Shown here piece after piece: positions 28,089 to 36,212 of a stretch of DNA of 64,000 nt (positions are counted from its first letter, which is position 1; the number at the start of each line of letters is the position of its first letter). Source of the stretch: Roseomonas mucosa ATCC BAA-692. Lineage in GTDB: Bacteria; Pseudomonadota; Alphaproteobacteria; Acetobacterales; Acetobacteraceae. A model generated the notes under the pieces. It did not search any database and was not told the origin of the DNA. It was given only the letters and a program-made list of their open reading frames with translations. The stretch is taken from the NCBI RefSeq assembly GCF_000622225.1, contig NZ_JHWD01000008.1, forward strand, positions 124,001 through 188,000, in the 5' to 3' direction. Both the position numbers and the translations under genes were made by a program.

Positions 28089-30395
28089 ATGGACGACGTG
28101 GCCAAGATGACGCCCAAGGATTCGCGCACCGCGCGTGTCACGGCGGAGGAGGCTCTCGCCCTCCATGCCGAGGGCAAGCCGGGCAAGCTGGAGATCCGGC
28201 TCACCAAGCCGCTGATCACGGCGCGCGACCTGAGCCTCGCCTATTCCCCCGGCGTGGCCGAGCCCTGCCTGCACATCCATCGCGACCCGGCGCTGGCCTA
28301 TGACTACACGGCCAAGGGCAACATGGTGGCGGTGATCTCCAACGGCACCGCCGTGCTCGGCCTGGGCAACCTGGGCGCGCTCGCCTCCAAGCCGGTGATG
28401 GAGGGCAAGGCCGCCCTGTTCAAGCGCTTCGCCGACGTGGACGCGGTGGACCTGTGCCTGAACACCGAGGACGTGGACGAGTTCGTCAACTGCGTGCGCT
28501 TCCTGGGCCCGTCCTTCGGCGGCATCAACCTGGAGGACATCAAGGCGCCCGAGTGCTTCGTCATCGAGCAGCGGCTGCGCGAGCTGATGGACATCCCCGT
28601 CTTCCATGACGACCAGCACGGCACCGCCATCGTCGCCGCCGCCGGGCTGATCAACGCCTGCCACCTGACGGGCCGCGACCTGAGGACCACGAGGCTGGTG
28701 ATCAACGGCGCCGGCTCCGCCGCCATCGCCTGCGCCGAGCTGGTGAAGGCGATGGGCATGCGCCCCGAGAACATCACCATGTGCGACACCAAGGGCGTGC
28801 TGTACCGGGGCCGCACCAACGGCATGAACCAGTGGAAGTCGGCCTATGCCATCGACACCGCGGCCCGCACCCTGTCGGATGCCATGGCCGGGGCGGATGC
28901 CTTCTTCGGCCTGTCCGTGAAGGGCGCGGTGACGCAGGACATGGTCCGCTCCATGGCGGACAAGCCGATCATCTTCGCCATGGCCAACCCGGACCCGGAG
29001 ATCACCCCGGACGAGGCGAAGGCCGCCAAGCCCGACGCCATCGTCGCCACCGGCCGCTCCGACTATCCGAACCAGGTCAACAACGTCCTGGGCTTCCCCT
29101 TCATCTTCCGCGGCGCGCTGGACGTGCGGGCCAGCACCATCAACGACAGCATGAAGGTCGCCGCCGCCGAGGCGCTGGCCATGCTGGCGCGCGAGGACGT
29201 GCCGGAGGAGGTGGCCGCCGGCAGCGCGCTGCGCTTCGGGCCGGAATACATCATCCCCAACGCCTTCGACCCGCGCCTGATCTCCCATGTCTCGCCCGCC
29301 GTGGCCAAGGCGGCGATGGAGAGCGGCGTGGCGCGCCGCCCGATCGAGGACCTGCGCCGCTACACCCGCGGCCTGACCGGGCGGCTGGATGCGGCGGCGG
29401 GGGCGCTGGAGGCGATCACCGAGCGCGTCCGCGCCAACCCGAAGCGCGTTGTCTTCGCCGAGGGCGAGGAGGAGAAGGTGCTGCGCGCCGCCATCGCCTT
29501 CCGCAACGCGGGCTATGGCACGCCGGTGCTGGTGGGGCGGGAGGACCGCATCATGGCCACCGCCGGCGCCCTCGGCCTGCCCTTCCCGGAGGGCGTGGAG
29601 ATCCACAACGCCGCGCTGTCCGACAGCAACCGCCGCTATGCCGAGTACCTGTACGAGCGCAAGCAGCGCCAGGGCTTCCTGTTCCGCGACTGCCAGCGCG
29701 CGGTGAACCAGGACCGCCACGTCTTCGCCGCCTGCATGGTGGCGCTGGGCGACGCCGATGCCATGGTGACGGGCACCACCCGCTCCTACATCGAGACGCT
29801 GAAGGGCGTGACCATGGCGCTGGGCAAGGCCGCCGTGCCGGAAGGCTCGGAGGAGAGCGTGCTCTTCGGCCTGACCCTGATGCTGACCCGTGCCCGCGGC
29901 ACGGTGCTGATCGCCGACACGGCGATCCATCCGCGCCCCGAGGCGGGGACCCTGGCCGCCATCGCCACCCAGTCCGCCGCGGCGGCCAAGCGCCTGGGGC
30001 TGGAGCCGCGCGTGGCTTTCCTCAGCTTCTCGAACTTCGGCGACGCGCGCACCTCCATCCCCACCAACATCCGCGATGCCGTGAAGCTGCTGGACGAGCG
30101 CGGGGCGGATTTCGAGTATGACGGGGAGATGACCGCCGACGTGGCGCTCGACCCCGCGCTGCGCTCCCTCTACCCCTTCTGCCGGCTGAACGGCCCGGCG
30201 AACGTGCTGATCATGCCGGGGCTGCACGCCGCCCATATCCTCAGCAAGGCGGTGCCGCGCCTGACCAGCGCCACCACCATCGGCCCGGTGCTGATGGGGC
30301 TGGAGAAGCCGGCCCAGATCGTGCCGATCTCGGCGGGCGTGAACCAGATCCTGGACATGGCCTGCCTGGCCGCGCACGACGCCATCGGCCGGTAG
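28089..30395 (+). CDS. maeB: NADP-type malic enzyme MaeB with phosphotransacetylase-like domain
   Basis: 768 aa. Residues about 1-430 form the malic enzyme: YSPGVAEPC, GLGNLGALASKPVMEGK, FHDDQHGTAIV, the dinucleotide site INGAGSAAIACAEL, and FAMANPDPEITP. Residues about 440-768 are a phosphate acetyl/butyryltransferase-like domain, which in characterised MaeB proteins is regulatory rather than active. The enzyme decarboxylates malate to pyruvate with NADPH formation, linking the TCA cycle to gluconeogenesis and lipid synthesis. The gene is followed by a strong hairpin terminator at 30435-30471. Confidence 0.96.
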   Translation: MDDVAKMTPKDSRTARVTAEEALALHAEGKPGKLEIRLTKPLITARDLSLAYSPGVAEPCLHIHRDPALAYDYTAKGNMVAVISNGTAVLGLGNLGALASKPVMEGKAALFKRFADVDAVDLCLNTEDVDEFVNCVRFLGPSFGGINLEDIKAPECFVIEQRLRELMDIPVFHDDQHGTAIVAAAGLINACHLTGRDLRTTRLVINGAGSAAIACAELVKAMGMRPENITMCDTKGVLYRGRTNGMNQWKSAYAIDTAARTLSDAMAGADAFFGLSVKGAVTQDMVRSMADKPIIFAMANPDPEITPDEAKAAKPDAIVATGRSDYPNQVNNVLGFPFIFRGALDVRASTINDSMKVAAAEALAMLAREDVPEEVAAGSALRFGPEYIIPNAFDPRLISHVSPAVAKAAMESGVARRPIEDLRRYTRGLTGRLDAAAGALEAITERVRANPKRVVFAEGEEEKVLRAAIAFRNAGYGTPVLVGREDRIMATAGALGLPFPEGVEIHNAALSDSNRRYAEYLYERKQRQGFLFRDCQRAVNQDRHVFAACMVALGDADAMVTGTTRSYIETLKGVTMALGKAAVPEGSEESVLFGLTLMLTRARGTVLIADTAIHPRPEAGTLAAIATQSAAAAKRLGLEPRVAFLSFSNFGDARTSIPTNIRDAVKLLDERGADFEYDGEMTADVALDPALRSLYPFCRLNGPANVLIMPGLHAAHILSKAVPRLTSATTIGPVLMGLEKPAQIVPISAGVNQILDMACLAAHDAIGR

Positions 30396-30434
30396 GCAAG
30401 GGGGCTCCGGGCGGGCATCAGGCCCGCCCACGCG

Positions 30435-30472
30435 AAAACCCCCGGCCTGGAAGATCCAGGCCGGGGGTTTTT
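30435..30472. terminator. Bidirectional intrinsic terminator between maeB and rlpA-like gene
   Basis: A perfect 17-bp inverted repeat, AAAACCCCCGGCCTGGA (30435-30451) and its complement (30455-30471), loop AGA. The stem ends in U runs on both strands, so it can stop maeB and the convergent rlpA-like transcript. Confidence 0.92.
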
Positions 30473-30534
30473 CGTCTTCCGTCCGCCTCCCGGCCCCTCG
30501 CCGCGAAGGGCGCCGCCAGCCGGACAGGGCGGGG

Positions 30535-30987
30535 TCAGAAGTTCTGCAGGCTCGCCATCTGGACGGGCCGGACCTCGACCATGACGACACCGGCATCGAT
30601 CATGCCCAGCGCCTCGGCGGTGGCCGGGCTCAGGTCGATCACGCGGTTGCCGACATAGGGGCCACGATCCTCGATCTTCACCGTCGCGGTGCGCCCGTTC
30701 TGCAGGTTCGTCACCTGCACGGTCGTGCCGAGCGGCAGGGTGCGGCTCGCCGCGGAATTGGAATCCCGGTCGAAACGCTCGCCATTGGCCATCTTCCGGC
30801 CATGGAACCGGTCGGCGTAATAGGAGGCGGGACCACGCTGGACCTTCATCCCCTTCCTGGCGGAAACGGCGGGCTCAAGGCGCATCACCACTTCCTCGGG
30901 CCCTTCGTTCGCCCGGGCCATACCCGGCGCAACCGACAGGGCCACCCCCAGACCCAGGCACGCTGCCAGCACTGTCTTACCCCTCAC
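30535..30987 (-). CDS. rlpA: RlpA-like double-psi beta-barrel protein
   Basis: 150 aa exported protein. A signal peptide (VLAACLGLGVALSVAPGMARA) precedes one RlpA domain: GPASYYADRFHGRKMANGERFDRD, LPLGTTVQVTNLQNGRTATVKIEDRGPY and RVIDLSPATAEALGM. RlpA cleaves naked glycan strands at septa in some bacteria. This form has no SPOR domain and is much shorter than E. coli RlpA (362 aa), so septal targeting is doubtful. The region just upstream (31020-31090) is AT-rich and probably holds its promoter. Confidence 0.88.
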   Translation of the reverse strand: MRGKTVLAACLGLGVALSVAPGMARANEGPEEVVMRLEPAVSARKGMKVQRGPASYYADRFHGRKMANGERFDRDSNSAASRTLPLGTTVQVTNLQNGRTATVKIEDRGPYVGNRVIDLSPATAEALGMIDAGVVMVEVRPVQMASLQNF

Positions 30988-31098
30988 GCCCCTACGCCGC
31001 TCCTCTGTCGCGCAGGGGCGGGCATGGCGGGTTTAAATTTTTCGCGCAATCTTGAAACGCAAAACTGTTTCTGATCCGTTTTTAATATGGAAACCGGA

Positions 31099-32082
31099 TC
31101 ATTGAGCGGCGCGGATGATGATTCCCGCGGAGGTTGAAATGCAACCGCGCACCGAGAGCTTCAGATGGGGGGTGTCGCCGGGGTCGATCGGCAGGGGCCA
31201 GATCCCCTGACCGGCAAAGGGCGGCAGGTCCACGAAACGGTCGAGCAAGCCGCTCCCTGGCTCGTAGTCCATCGGCAGCGGCGCGTGCCCGGCCGCCTCC
31301 AGGCGCCGCATCAGCGTCTCCAGGTGGCGGCGCCGGAATAGTACGGTCTTGCCCTTCTCCACCCCCGGCCCGTCGTCGAGCAGGTTGAACTCCGTGGTAT
31401 GCACGGCCACGCCCCCGGGCTTCAGGCAGCGCATGGCCCGCAGCACGAAGTCCAGCCCGGCCTCCACCGTACCCAGATGCTCGAAGGAGCAGACGGACCA
31501 GACGAAGTCGAACTCGCCCCGCATCAGCTCGGCCGGGATATGGGCCATGTCCACCGGCCGGAACGCCACGCGCGCCTCGAAATCCTCGCGCCCGATCAGA
31601 TGCGGGTGGAACAGGTGCTCCCGCGCCGACATGTGCTGCGCGGTCCGGATCCATTCCCGCGCGCGCGGGTCGCCCGCCGGCAGGTCGGTGGCCAGCACCT
31701 CCACCCCGTCGGCGGCGAAGATGCAGGGCAGCAGTTCCTCCCCCACCGCGAAGCCCAGGCCGCGCCGCCCCGGCGCCAGCATCCCGGCCTCCCAGAGTGC
31801 CTGGGGCACGAAGCAGTCCTCCCAGACCTTCCGGTGATAGAGGGGCGCGATGTGCTGCCGGGCGCACCAGTGGTGCAGCCAGGGCGCCTCGACGTCAGCC
31901 TGGCGGCAGAGGCGCCCGGTCAGCCCGGCAGGCCGGGGCTCGCCCGGCGCCGCCATGCCATAGCCGGCCAGCCCCGCCTCATAGGCCCGGCGCGCCAGCA
32001 GGGAGCCCAGGATCTTGGTGTTCCAGGCAGCCAGCGCGGCCTCGCGCCGGCGCACCCGCCCCATCGACAACCAGCGAAACAC
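31099..32082 (-). CDS. Class I SAM-dependent methyltransferase
   Basis: 327 aa. A Rossmann methyltransferase core is seen from about residue 105: GLGFAVGEELLPCIFA (motif I), VLATDLP (motif II), FDFVWSVCSFEHLG (acidic motif) and LKPGGVAVHTTEF. The N-terminal ~100 residues resemble no domain I recognise. Such enzymes often belong to surface glycan or small-molecule pathways, but no partner gene is adjacent. The start at 32082 could also be the ATG six codons further in. Confidence 0.82.
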   Translation of the reverse strand: MFRWLSMGRVRRREAALAAWNTKILGSLLARRAYEAGLAGYGMAAPGEPRPAGLTGRLCRQADVEAPWLHHWCARQHIAPLYHRKVWEDCFVPQALWEAGMLAPGRRGLGFAVGEELLPCIFAADGVEVLATDLPAGDPRAREWIRTAQHMSAREHLFHPHLIGREDFEARVAFRPVDMAHIPAELMRGEFDFVWSVCSFEHLGTVEAGLDFVLRAMRCLKPGGVAVHTTEFNLLDDGPGVEKGKTVLFRRRHLETLMRRLEAAGHAPLPMDYEPGSGLLDRFVDLPPFAGQGIWPLPIDPGDTPHLKLSVRGCISTSAGIIIRAAQ

Positions 32083-32229
32083 CCGTGGCCCGCCCTCGCT
32101 CCGTCAGAAGAGCCTGTGTGCCCGTTTCGCGCAGGCCGGGAAAGTCTGCCCCTTCCTCCTCGCGCAGCGCGACTTGGCACCTGGAGGCGTCTTTTCCGTC
32201 ATGGCGCTTGCCTCCCCGCCGCGGTGCGC

Positions 32230-32253
32230 GGCCATGGCGCTTTTGGCCATGGC
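32230..32253. terminator. Possible hairpin downstream of lptM
   Basis: GCCATGGC occurs at 32231-32238 and 32246-32253 with a 7-base spacer; being self-complementary, the two copies can pair. On the minus strand an AAAA-containing loop results, with no clear U tract. It lies about 70 bases past the lptM stop and is a weak terminator candidate. Confidence 0.3.
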
Positions 32254-32323
32254 AGGCAGAGGGGCCTGGCAGGGCCGGGGCACCGCCCCGGCCGCCTTGC
32301 CTCCGCAGGACGCCGTCCGGGGA

Positions 32324-32452
32324 TCAGCGGCTCGGATAGGTCCGGGGATAGGTGATCTGGTCCGGCGGGCCCGGCGCGCGGATGGGGCCGCTGCGGCCGC
32401 AGGCGGCGAGCGCCAGGGAGGCTGCGAGCAGGAGCAGGGCGGCCCGCATCAT
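32324..32452 (-). CDS. lptM: Small lipoprotein LptM (YifL family)
   Basis: 42 aa, too short for usual gene-length cut-offs. Sequence begins [24 protein letters not shown]: a lipoprotein signal with lipobox LAAC and the family-typical C-G-R-x-G-P just after the lipid cysteine (C18), then a Pro-rich tail with [10 protein letters not shown]. In E. coli LptM assists maturation of the LPS translocon LptDE. Location directly after argH is also typical. The ATG overlaps the argH stop (ATGA), so the two are translationally coupled. Confidence 0.85.
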   Translation of the reverse strand: MMRAALLLLAASLALAACGRSGPIRAPGPPDQITYPRTYPSR

Positions 32453-33837
32453 GCGAGCCGCGCCTTCCATTCCGCCGCCATGGCCGCGACATTGGCCGGG
32501 GCCGTGCCGCCATAGGAGGTGCGGGAGTTCACCGAGGCCTCGACGCTCAGCACGTCATAGACGCCCTGGTGGATGCGCGGCTCGGCGCTGCGCAGGTCTT
32601 CGAGCGAGAGCCCGGCGAGGTCCACGTCCTTCTGCTCCGCCAGGGCGACGAGGCGGCCGGTGACGTGGTGGGCGTCCCGGAAGGGCAGCTTCAGTTCCCG
32701 CACCAGCCAGTCGGCAAGGTCGGTGGCGGTGGAGAACCCCGCCCCGGCGGCCGCCTTCAGCCGCGCCATGTCCGGCCGCATGTCCCGCACCATGCCGGCG
32801 GTGGCGGCCAGCGACAGGGACAGCGAGGCGGCGGCGTCGAAGATGCCTTCCTTGTCCTCCTGCATGTCCTTGCCATAGGTCAGCGGCAGGCCCTTCATCA
32901 CCGTCAGCAGCCCGACCAGCGCCCCGGTGATGCGGCCCGGCTTGGCCCGCACCAGCTCCGCCGCATCCGGGTTGCGCTTCTGCGGCATGATCGAGGAGCC
33001 GGTCGTATAGGCGTCGGTCAGGCGGACGAAGCCGAAATACGGGTTCGTCCAGATCACGAATTCCTCGGCCAGCCGCGAGAGATGCACGGCGCAGATGGCG
33101 CAAGCCGAGAGGAACTCCAGCGCATAGTCGCGCGAGGCCACCGAATCCAGGCTGTTGCGGGTCGGCCCGTCGAAGCCCAGCGCCGCCGCCGTCATGTGCC
33201 GGTCGATCGGGAAGCCGGTGCCGCAGAGCGCGGCGGCGCCGAGCGGGCTTTCGTTCATCCGGGCGCGGCAGTCGGCGAGGCGCGAGCGGTCGCGCGACAG
33301 CATCTCGACATAGGCCAGCAGGTGGTGCCCCAGCGTGGTGGGCTGCGCCGGCTGCAAATGGGTGAAGCCCGGCATCACCGTGGCGGCGTGCTCCGAGGCC
33401 CGTTCCACCAGCGCCCGCATCGTGTCGGCGATCTGCGCATCGAGTCCGTCGATGGCGTCGCGGGTCCAGAGCCGGACATCCAGCGCCACCTGGTCGTTGC
33501 GCGACCGGGCCGTATGCAGGCGCTTGCCGGCCTCGCCGATGCGCTCGGTCAGGCGGGCCTCCACATTCATGTGGATGTCCTCCAGCGCCTCGGAGAAGGG
33601 GAACTCGCCGCGCTCGATCTCCCCGGCGATGGCCTCCAGCCCGTCGCGGATGCTAGTCTCGTCCTCCGGGGAGATGATTCCCACATGGGCGAGCATGGCG
33701 GCATGGGCGAGGCTGCCGCGGATGTCCTGGCGCCACATCTCCCGGTCGAAGCCGATCGAGGCGTTGATGGCCTGCATGACCGCCGAGGGCCCGCCCGCAT
33801 AGCGGCCGCCCCACTGACTGTTGCTGTTGCTGGACAC
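32449..33837 (-). CDS. argH: Argininosuccinate lyase ArgH
   Basis: 462 aa enzyme of the last arginine biosynthesis step, splitting argininosuccinate into arginine and fumarate. Signatures are [19 protein letters not shown] (residues 112-130), [16 protein letters not shown] with H160, and the superfamily motif [12 protein letters not shown] (280-291) with the catalytic serine. The best start is GTG at 33837, giving [13 protein letters not shown], since argH proteins start just before WGGR(F/Y). This GTG is only 16 bases from the GTG of divergent tlpA, so each gene's promoter must lie inside the other coding region. Confidence 0.95.
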   Translation of the reverse strand: MSSNSNSQWGGRYAGGPSAVMQAINASIGFDREMWRQDIRGSLAHAAMLAHVGIISPEDETSIRDGLEAIAGEIERGEFPFSEALEDIHMNVEARLTERIGEAGKRLHTARSRNDQVALDVRLWTRDAIDGLDAQIADTMRALVERASEHAATVMPGFTHLQPAQPTTLGHHLLAYVEMLSRDRSRLADCRARMNESPLGAAALCGTGFPIDRHMTAAALGFDGPTRNSLDSVASRDYALEFLSACAICAVHLSRLAEEFVIWTNPYFGFVRLTDAYTTGSSIMPQKRNPDAAELVRAKPGRITGALVGLLTVMKGLPLTYGKDMQEDKEGIFDAAASLSLSLAATAGMVRDMRPDMARLKAAAGAGFSTATDLADWLVRELKLPFRDAHHVTGRLVALAEQKDVDLAGLSLEDLRSAEPRIHQGVYDVLSVEASVNSRTSYGGTAPANVAAMAAEWKARLA

Positions 33838-33853
33838 GAGTGGAGGACTTCCC

Positions 33854-34450
33854 GTGCTGAGGATCGGACGCCGCCAAGCCCTTTTCGCCACGCTGACGGC
33901 CGGGACCTCGGCAGGGGCAGTGTTGAGCATGGCCCTCCCGCCCCGTCCAGCCTCCGCGCAAGGATCGGCCCTGTTGGGCCAGCTGGTCGAGGGGCCGCCC
34001 CGGGCGCTGCCGGAGCTTTCCTTCACCGATGAGGAGGGCACGCGGAAGAGCGTGGCCGATTTCGCCGGCAAGGGGCTGGTGGTGAATTTCTGGGCCACCT
34101 GGTGCGCCCCCTGCGTGGAGGAGATGCCCTCCCTCGACCGCCTCCAGGAGTTGGTGGAGCGGGAAGGCATCCTGGTCCTGCCGCTGTCCTCCGACCGGGG
34201 CGGCGCGTCCCAGGTGCGCGGCTTCTATGCCCGGACGCGGGTGAGGAACCTGGATATCTGGCTGGACCCGCAGGGGGCCGCCGGGCGGGCGCTCGGCGTG
34301 CGCGGGCTGCCGACCACGCTGGTGCTGGACCGGCAGGGGCGGGAGGTGGCCCGGCTGGAAGGCTCCGCCGACTGGAGCGCGCCGGAGAAGCTGGAAGCCA
34401 TACGCCGCCTGCTCGCCGCCCCGGCACCGGAACGCCCCACTTCCACGTGA
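33854..34450 (+). CDS. tlpA: TlpA-family thiol:disulfide reductase
   Basis: 198 aa. The N-terminus [26 protein letters not shown] has arginines and a hydrophobic stretch that works as a signal or anchor, and the thioredoxin-like domain carries WATWCAPC with the two redox cysteines, then the cis-proline loop [10 protein letters not shown]. TlpA proteins reduce periplasmic thiols, often for cytochrome oxidase or cytochrome c maturation. The chosen start is GTG at 33854, seven bases after GGAGG. The gene is divergent from argH, an arrangement found in many alphaproteobacteria. Confidence 0.9.
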   Translation: MLRIGRRQALFATLTAGTSAGAVLSMALPPRPASAQGSALLGQLVEGPPRALPELSFTDEEGTRKSVADFAGKGLVVNFWATWCAPCVEEMPSLDRLQELVEREGILVLPLSSDRGGASQVRGFYARTRVRNLDIWLDPQGAAGRALGVRGLPTTLVLDRQGREVARLEGSADWSAPEKLEAIRRLLAAPAPERPTST

Positions 34451-34527
34451 GGCACCCTCCGCCCCGGCATCCCGGCGGGCGGGCGAACGTCTTCATGACG
34501 ACAACCACGCAAGGAGAAGGCGAGGCG

Positions 34528-34743
34528 ATGGCCGAACCCGAGGTGAAGGTCGAGGGCGACAGCGAGGCCGCCGTGGCCCTGGTCCTGTTGCAGCTCATCA
34601 TGAAATCGGAGCCGGACCCGTCGCGCTGCGACCGGGACTGGATCCTGTCCACCTATGCCGACTGCCTCGCCGTCGTGAACGGGGCGGAGGTCGAATACGA
34701 GGACGAGGAAGAGGACGGGGAGGAGGAAGCCAGGGAGGGCTGA
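34528..34743 (+). CDS. Small acidic protein of unknown function
   Basis: 71 aa. A helical segment (EAAVALVLLQLIMKSEPD) is followed by a region with CDRDWILSTYADCLAVVNG and a very acidic tail (YEDEEEDGEEEAREG). An AAGGAG site lies about 11 bases before the ATG at 34528; an ATG at 34495 would add 11 residues. I do not recognise a family. Codon use is like its neighbours, and it follows tlpA by 77 bases, possibly in the same transcript. Confidence 0.6.
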   Translation: MAEPEVKVEGDSEAAVALVLLQLIMKSEPDPSRCDRDWILSTYADCLAVVNGAEVEYEDEEEDGEEEAREG

Positions 34744-34803
34744 GCCCTCCCGGCGCCCGCGGGGATCAGCCGGAACCGTGCGGCGGTGGAGAGGCCCCCG
34801 GAA

Positions 34804-36066
34804 TCAGCGGAAGCGCGCCGGGGAGAAAGGCGCGACCGGGATCTCCGGCGCTCGTCCGGCCACCATCTGCGCCACCAGCCGCCCGGTGCGCGGCCCGGCC
34901 ACCAGCCCGACATGGCCATGGCCGAAGGCATGGATCACATCCGGCGAGCGGCGCGAGGGGCCGAGGCAGGGCATGCCGTCCGGCGTCGAGGGGCGGTGGC
35001 CCATCCAGACCTCCACCCGCTCCGCCGGCAGGTCGCGCGGCAGGCCGGGAAAGGATTTCAGCAGGTGATCGCGCAGGATCTCCGCGCGCCGCCAGTCGGG
35101 GGCGGCGTCCAGCCCCGCGATCTCCACCTGCCCGGCGCAGCGCAGCCCGCCGCGCGTCAGGGTGATGGCCATCTTGCCGTCCGAGGGCATGAGCGGATGG
35201 CGTGGCGACACCTCCGGATCGCGCAGCACGGCGTGGTAGCCGCGCTCCGTTTCCAGCGGCACGTAATCCCCCACCGCCGCGGCGAGGCGCCGGGAACGCG
35301 CGCCCGCGCTGATCACCGCCGCGTCGCAGGCGATCTCGCCCGCCGGCGTGCCCACCGCGGTCAGCCGTTCGCCATCGATGCGGAAGCCCGTGGCGCAGGT
35401 TCGCAGCAGTGCCGCGCCCTGCGCCTGGGCCTGCGCCACCAGCGCCGCCACCAGCCCGCCGGGGTCGGTGCAGTGCCCGCCCTCCTCGACCAGCACGCCG
35501 AAGCCGTAGCGGTGCGACAGCTCGGGCTCGCGCTGGTGCAGTTCCTCCGCCGAGAGCTCGACCCACCGGATGCCGACCTGCCGCCGGATGCGCCAGCCCA
35601 TCGCCTCGGCCTCGAACTCGGCCCGCGACGGGTAGATGTAGATGTCGCCGCGCTGCTGCACGAGGCCGCCGACCCCGGATTCCTCCGCCAGCCGCCGGTG
35701 CAGCGCCGGCGCGTCATGCAGCAGCGGCGCCATCGCCCGCGCCACGCGCAGCACGCGCTCCTCCGTCCAGCCCGCCGCCAGGTAGCGCGCCAGCCAGGGC
35801 GCCACCTTCGGGAAGTACTTCCAGCGGATCGCCAGCGGCCCCAGCGGGTCGCGCAGATAGCCCGGCACCTTGCGCCACACCCCCGGCCCGGCCGGCGGGA
35901 TCACCGACTGCACCGAGAGCCAGCAGCCGTTGCCGTAGCTCGCCGCCTGTGGCCCGCCCGGATCGCCCGGCTCCAGGATCGTCACGCGGTGCCCGTCGCG
36001 CAGCAGCTCCAGCGCCGAGGCCGCGCCCACGATCCCCGCCCCGATCACCACGACATGTCGACTCAT
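34804..36066 (-). CDS. DadA-like FAD-dependent D-amino acid dehydrogenase
   Basis: 420 aa flavoprotein of the DAO/DadA family. The N-terminal dinucleotide-binding motif is VVVIGAGIVGAASALELLRDGH, followed by AASYGNGCWLS; the C-terminal GHRPSTPDGMPCLGPSRRSPDVIHAFGHGHVGL is characteristic of DadA. Expected reaction: oxidative deamination of D-amino acids (or a related amine) with electrons passed to the respiratory chain. No alanine racemase gene is adjacent, so the substrate is open. The start at 36066 begins directly at the Rossmann fold. Confidence 0.9.
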   Translation of the reverse strand: MSRHVVVIGAGIVGAASALELLRDGHRVTILEPGDPGGPQAASYGNGCWLSVQSVIPPAGPGVWRKVPGYLRDPLGPLAIRWKYFPKVAPWLARYLAAGWTEERVLRVARAMAPLLHDAPALHRRLAEESGVGGLVQQRGDIYIYPSRAEFEAEAMGWRIRRQVGIRWVELSAEELHQREPELSHRYGFGVLVEEGGHCTDPGGLVAALVAQAQAQGAALLRTCATGFRIDGERLTAVGTPAGEIACDAAVISAGARSRRLAAAVGDYVPLETERGYHAVLRDPEVSPRHPLMPSDGKMAITLTRGGLRCAGQVEIAGLDAAPDWRRAEILRDHLLKSFPGLPRDLPAERVEVWMGHRPSTPDGMPCLGPSRRSPDVIHAFGHGHVGLVAGPRTGRLVAQMVAGRAPEIPVAPFSPARFR

Positions 36067-36095
36067 CGGTCTCGCACTTCCATCCGTCGCTCTCT

Positions 36096-36120
36096 CGGGG
36101 GAAGGCTCCGCCTTCCCCCG
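36096..36120 (-). repeat. Hairpin 2 of intergenic element, copy 5
   Basis: Only the second hairpin of the element is present: CGGGGGAAGGC (36096-36106), loop TCC, GCCTTCCCCCG (36110-36120). Minus orientation, between tandem minus-strand genes, 30 bases before the dadA-like start. Confidence 0.7.
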
Positions 36121-36212
36121 GACCTTCCACTCGTGGCGCTTCCCGCCGCCGGCGGTTGCGGGCACCACACGGCGCCATGCCCGATCAATCGTCCTTCACC
36201 GGACCACCCGCG

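Noticed and set aside
31134-31388. Short frames opposite the methyltransferase gene
   Set aside because: Antisense shadows in Arg/Ala/Pro-rich composition; the methyltransferase motifs fix the coding strand.
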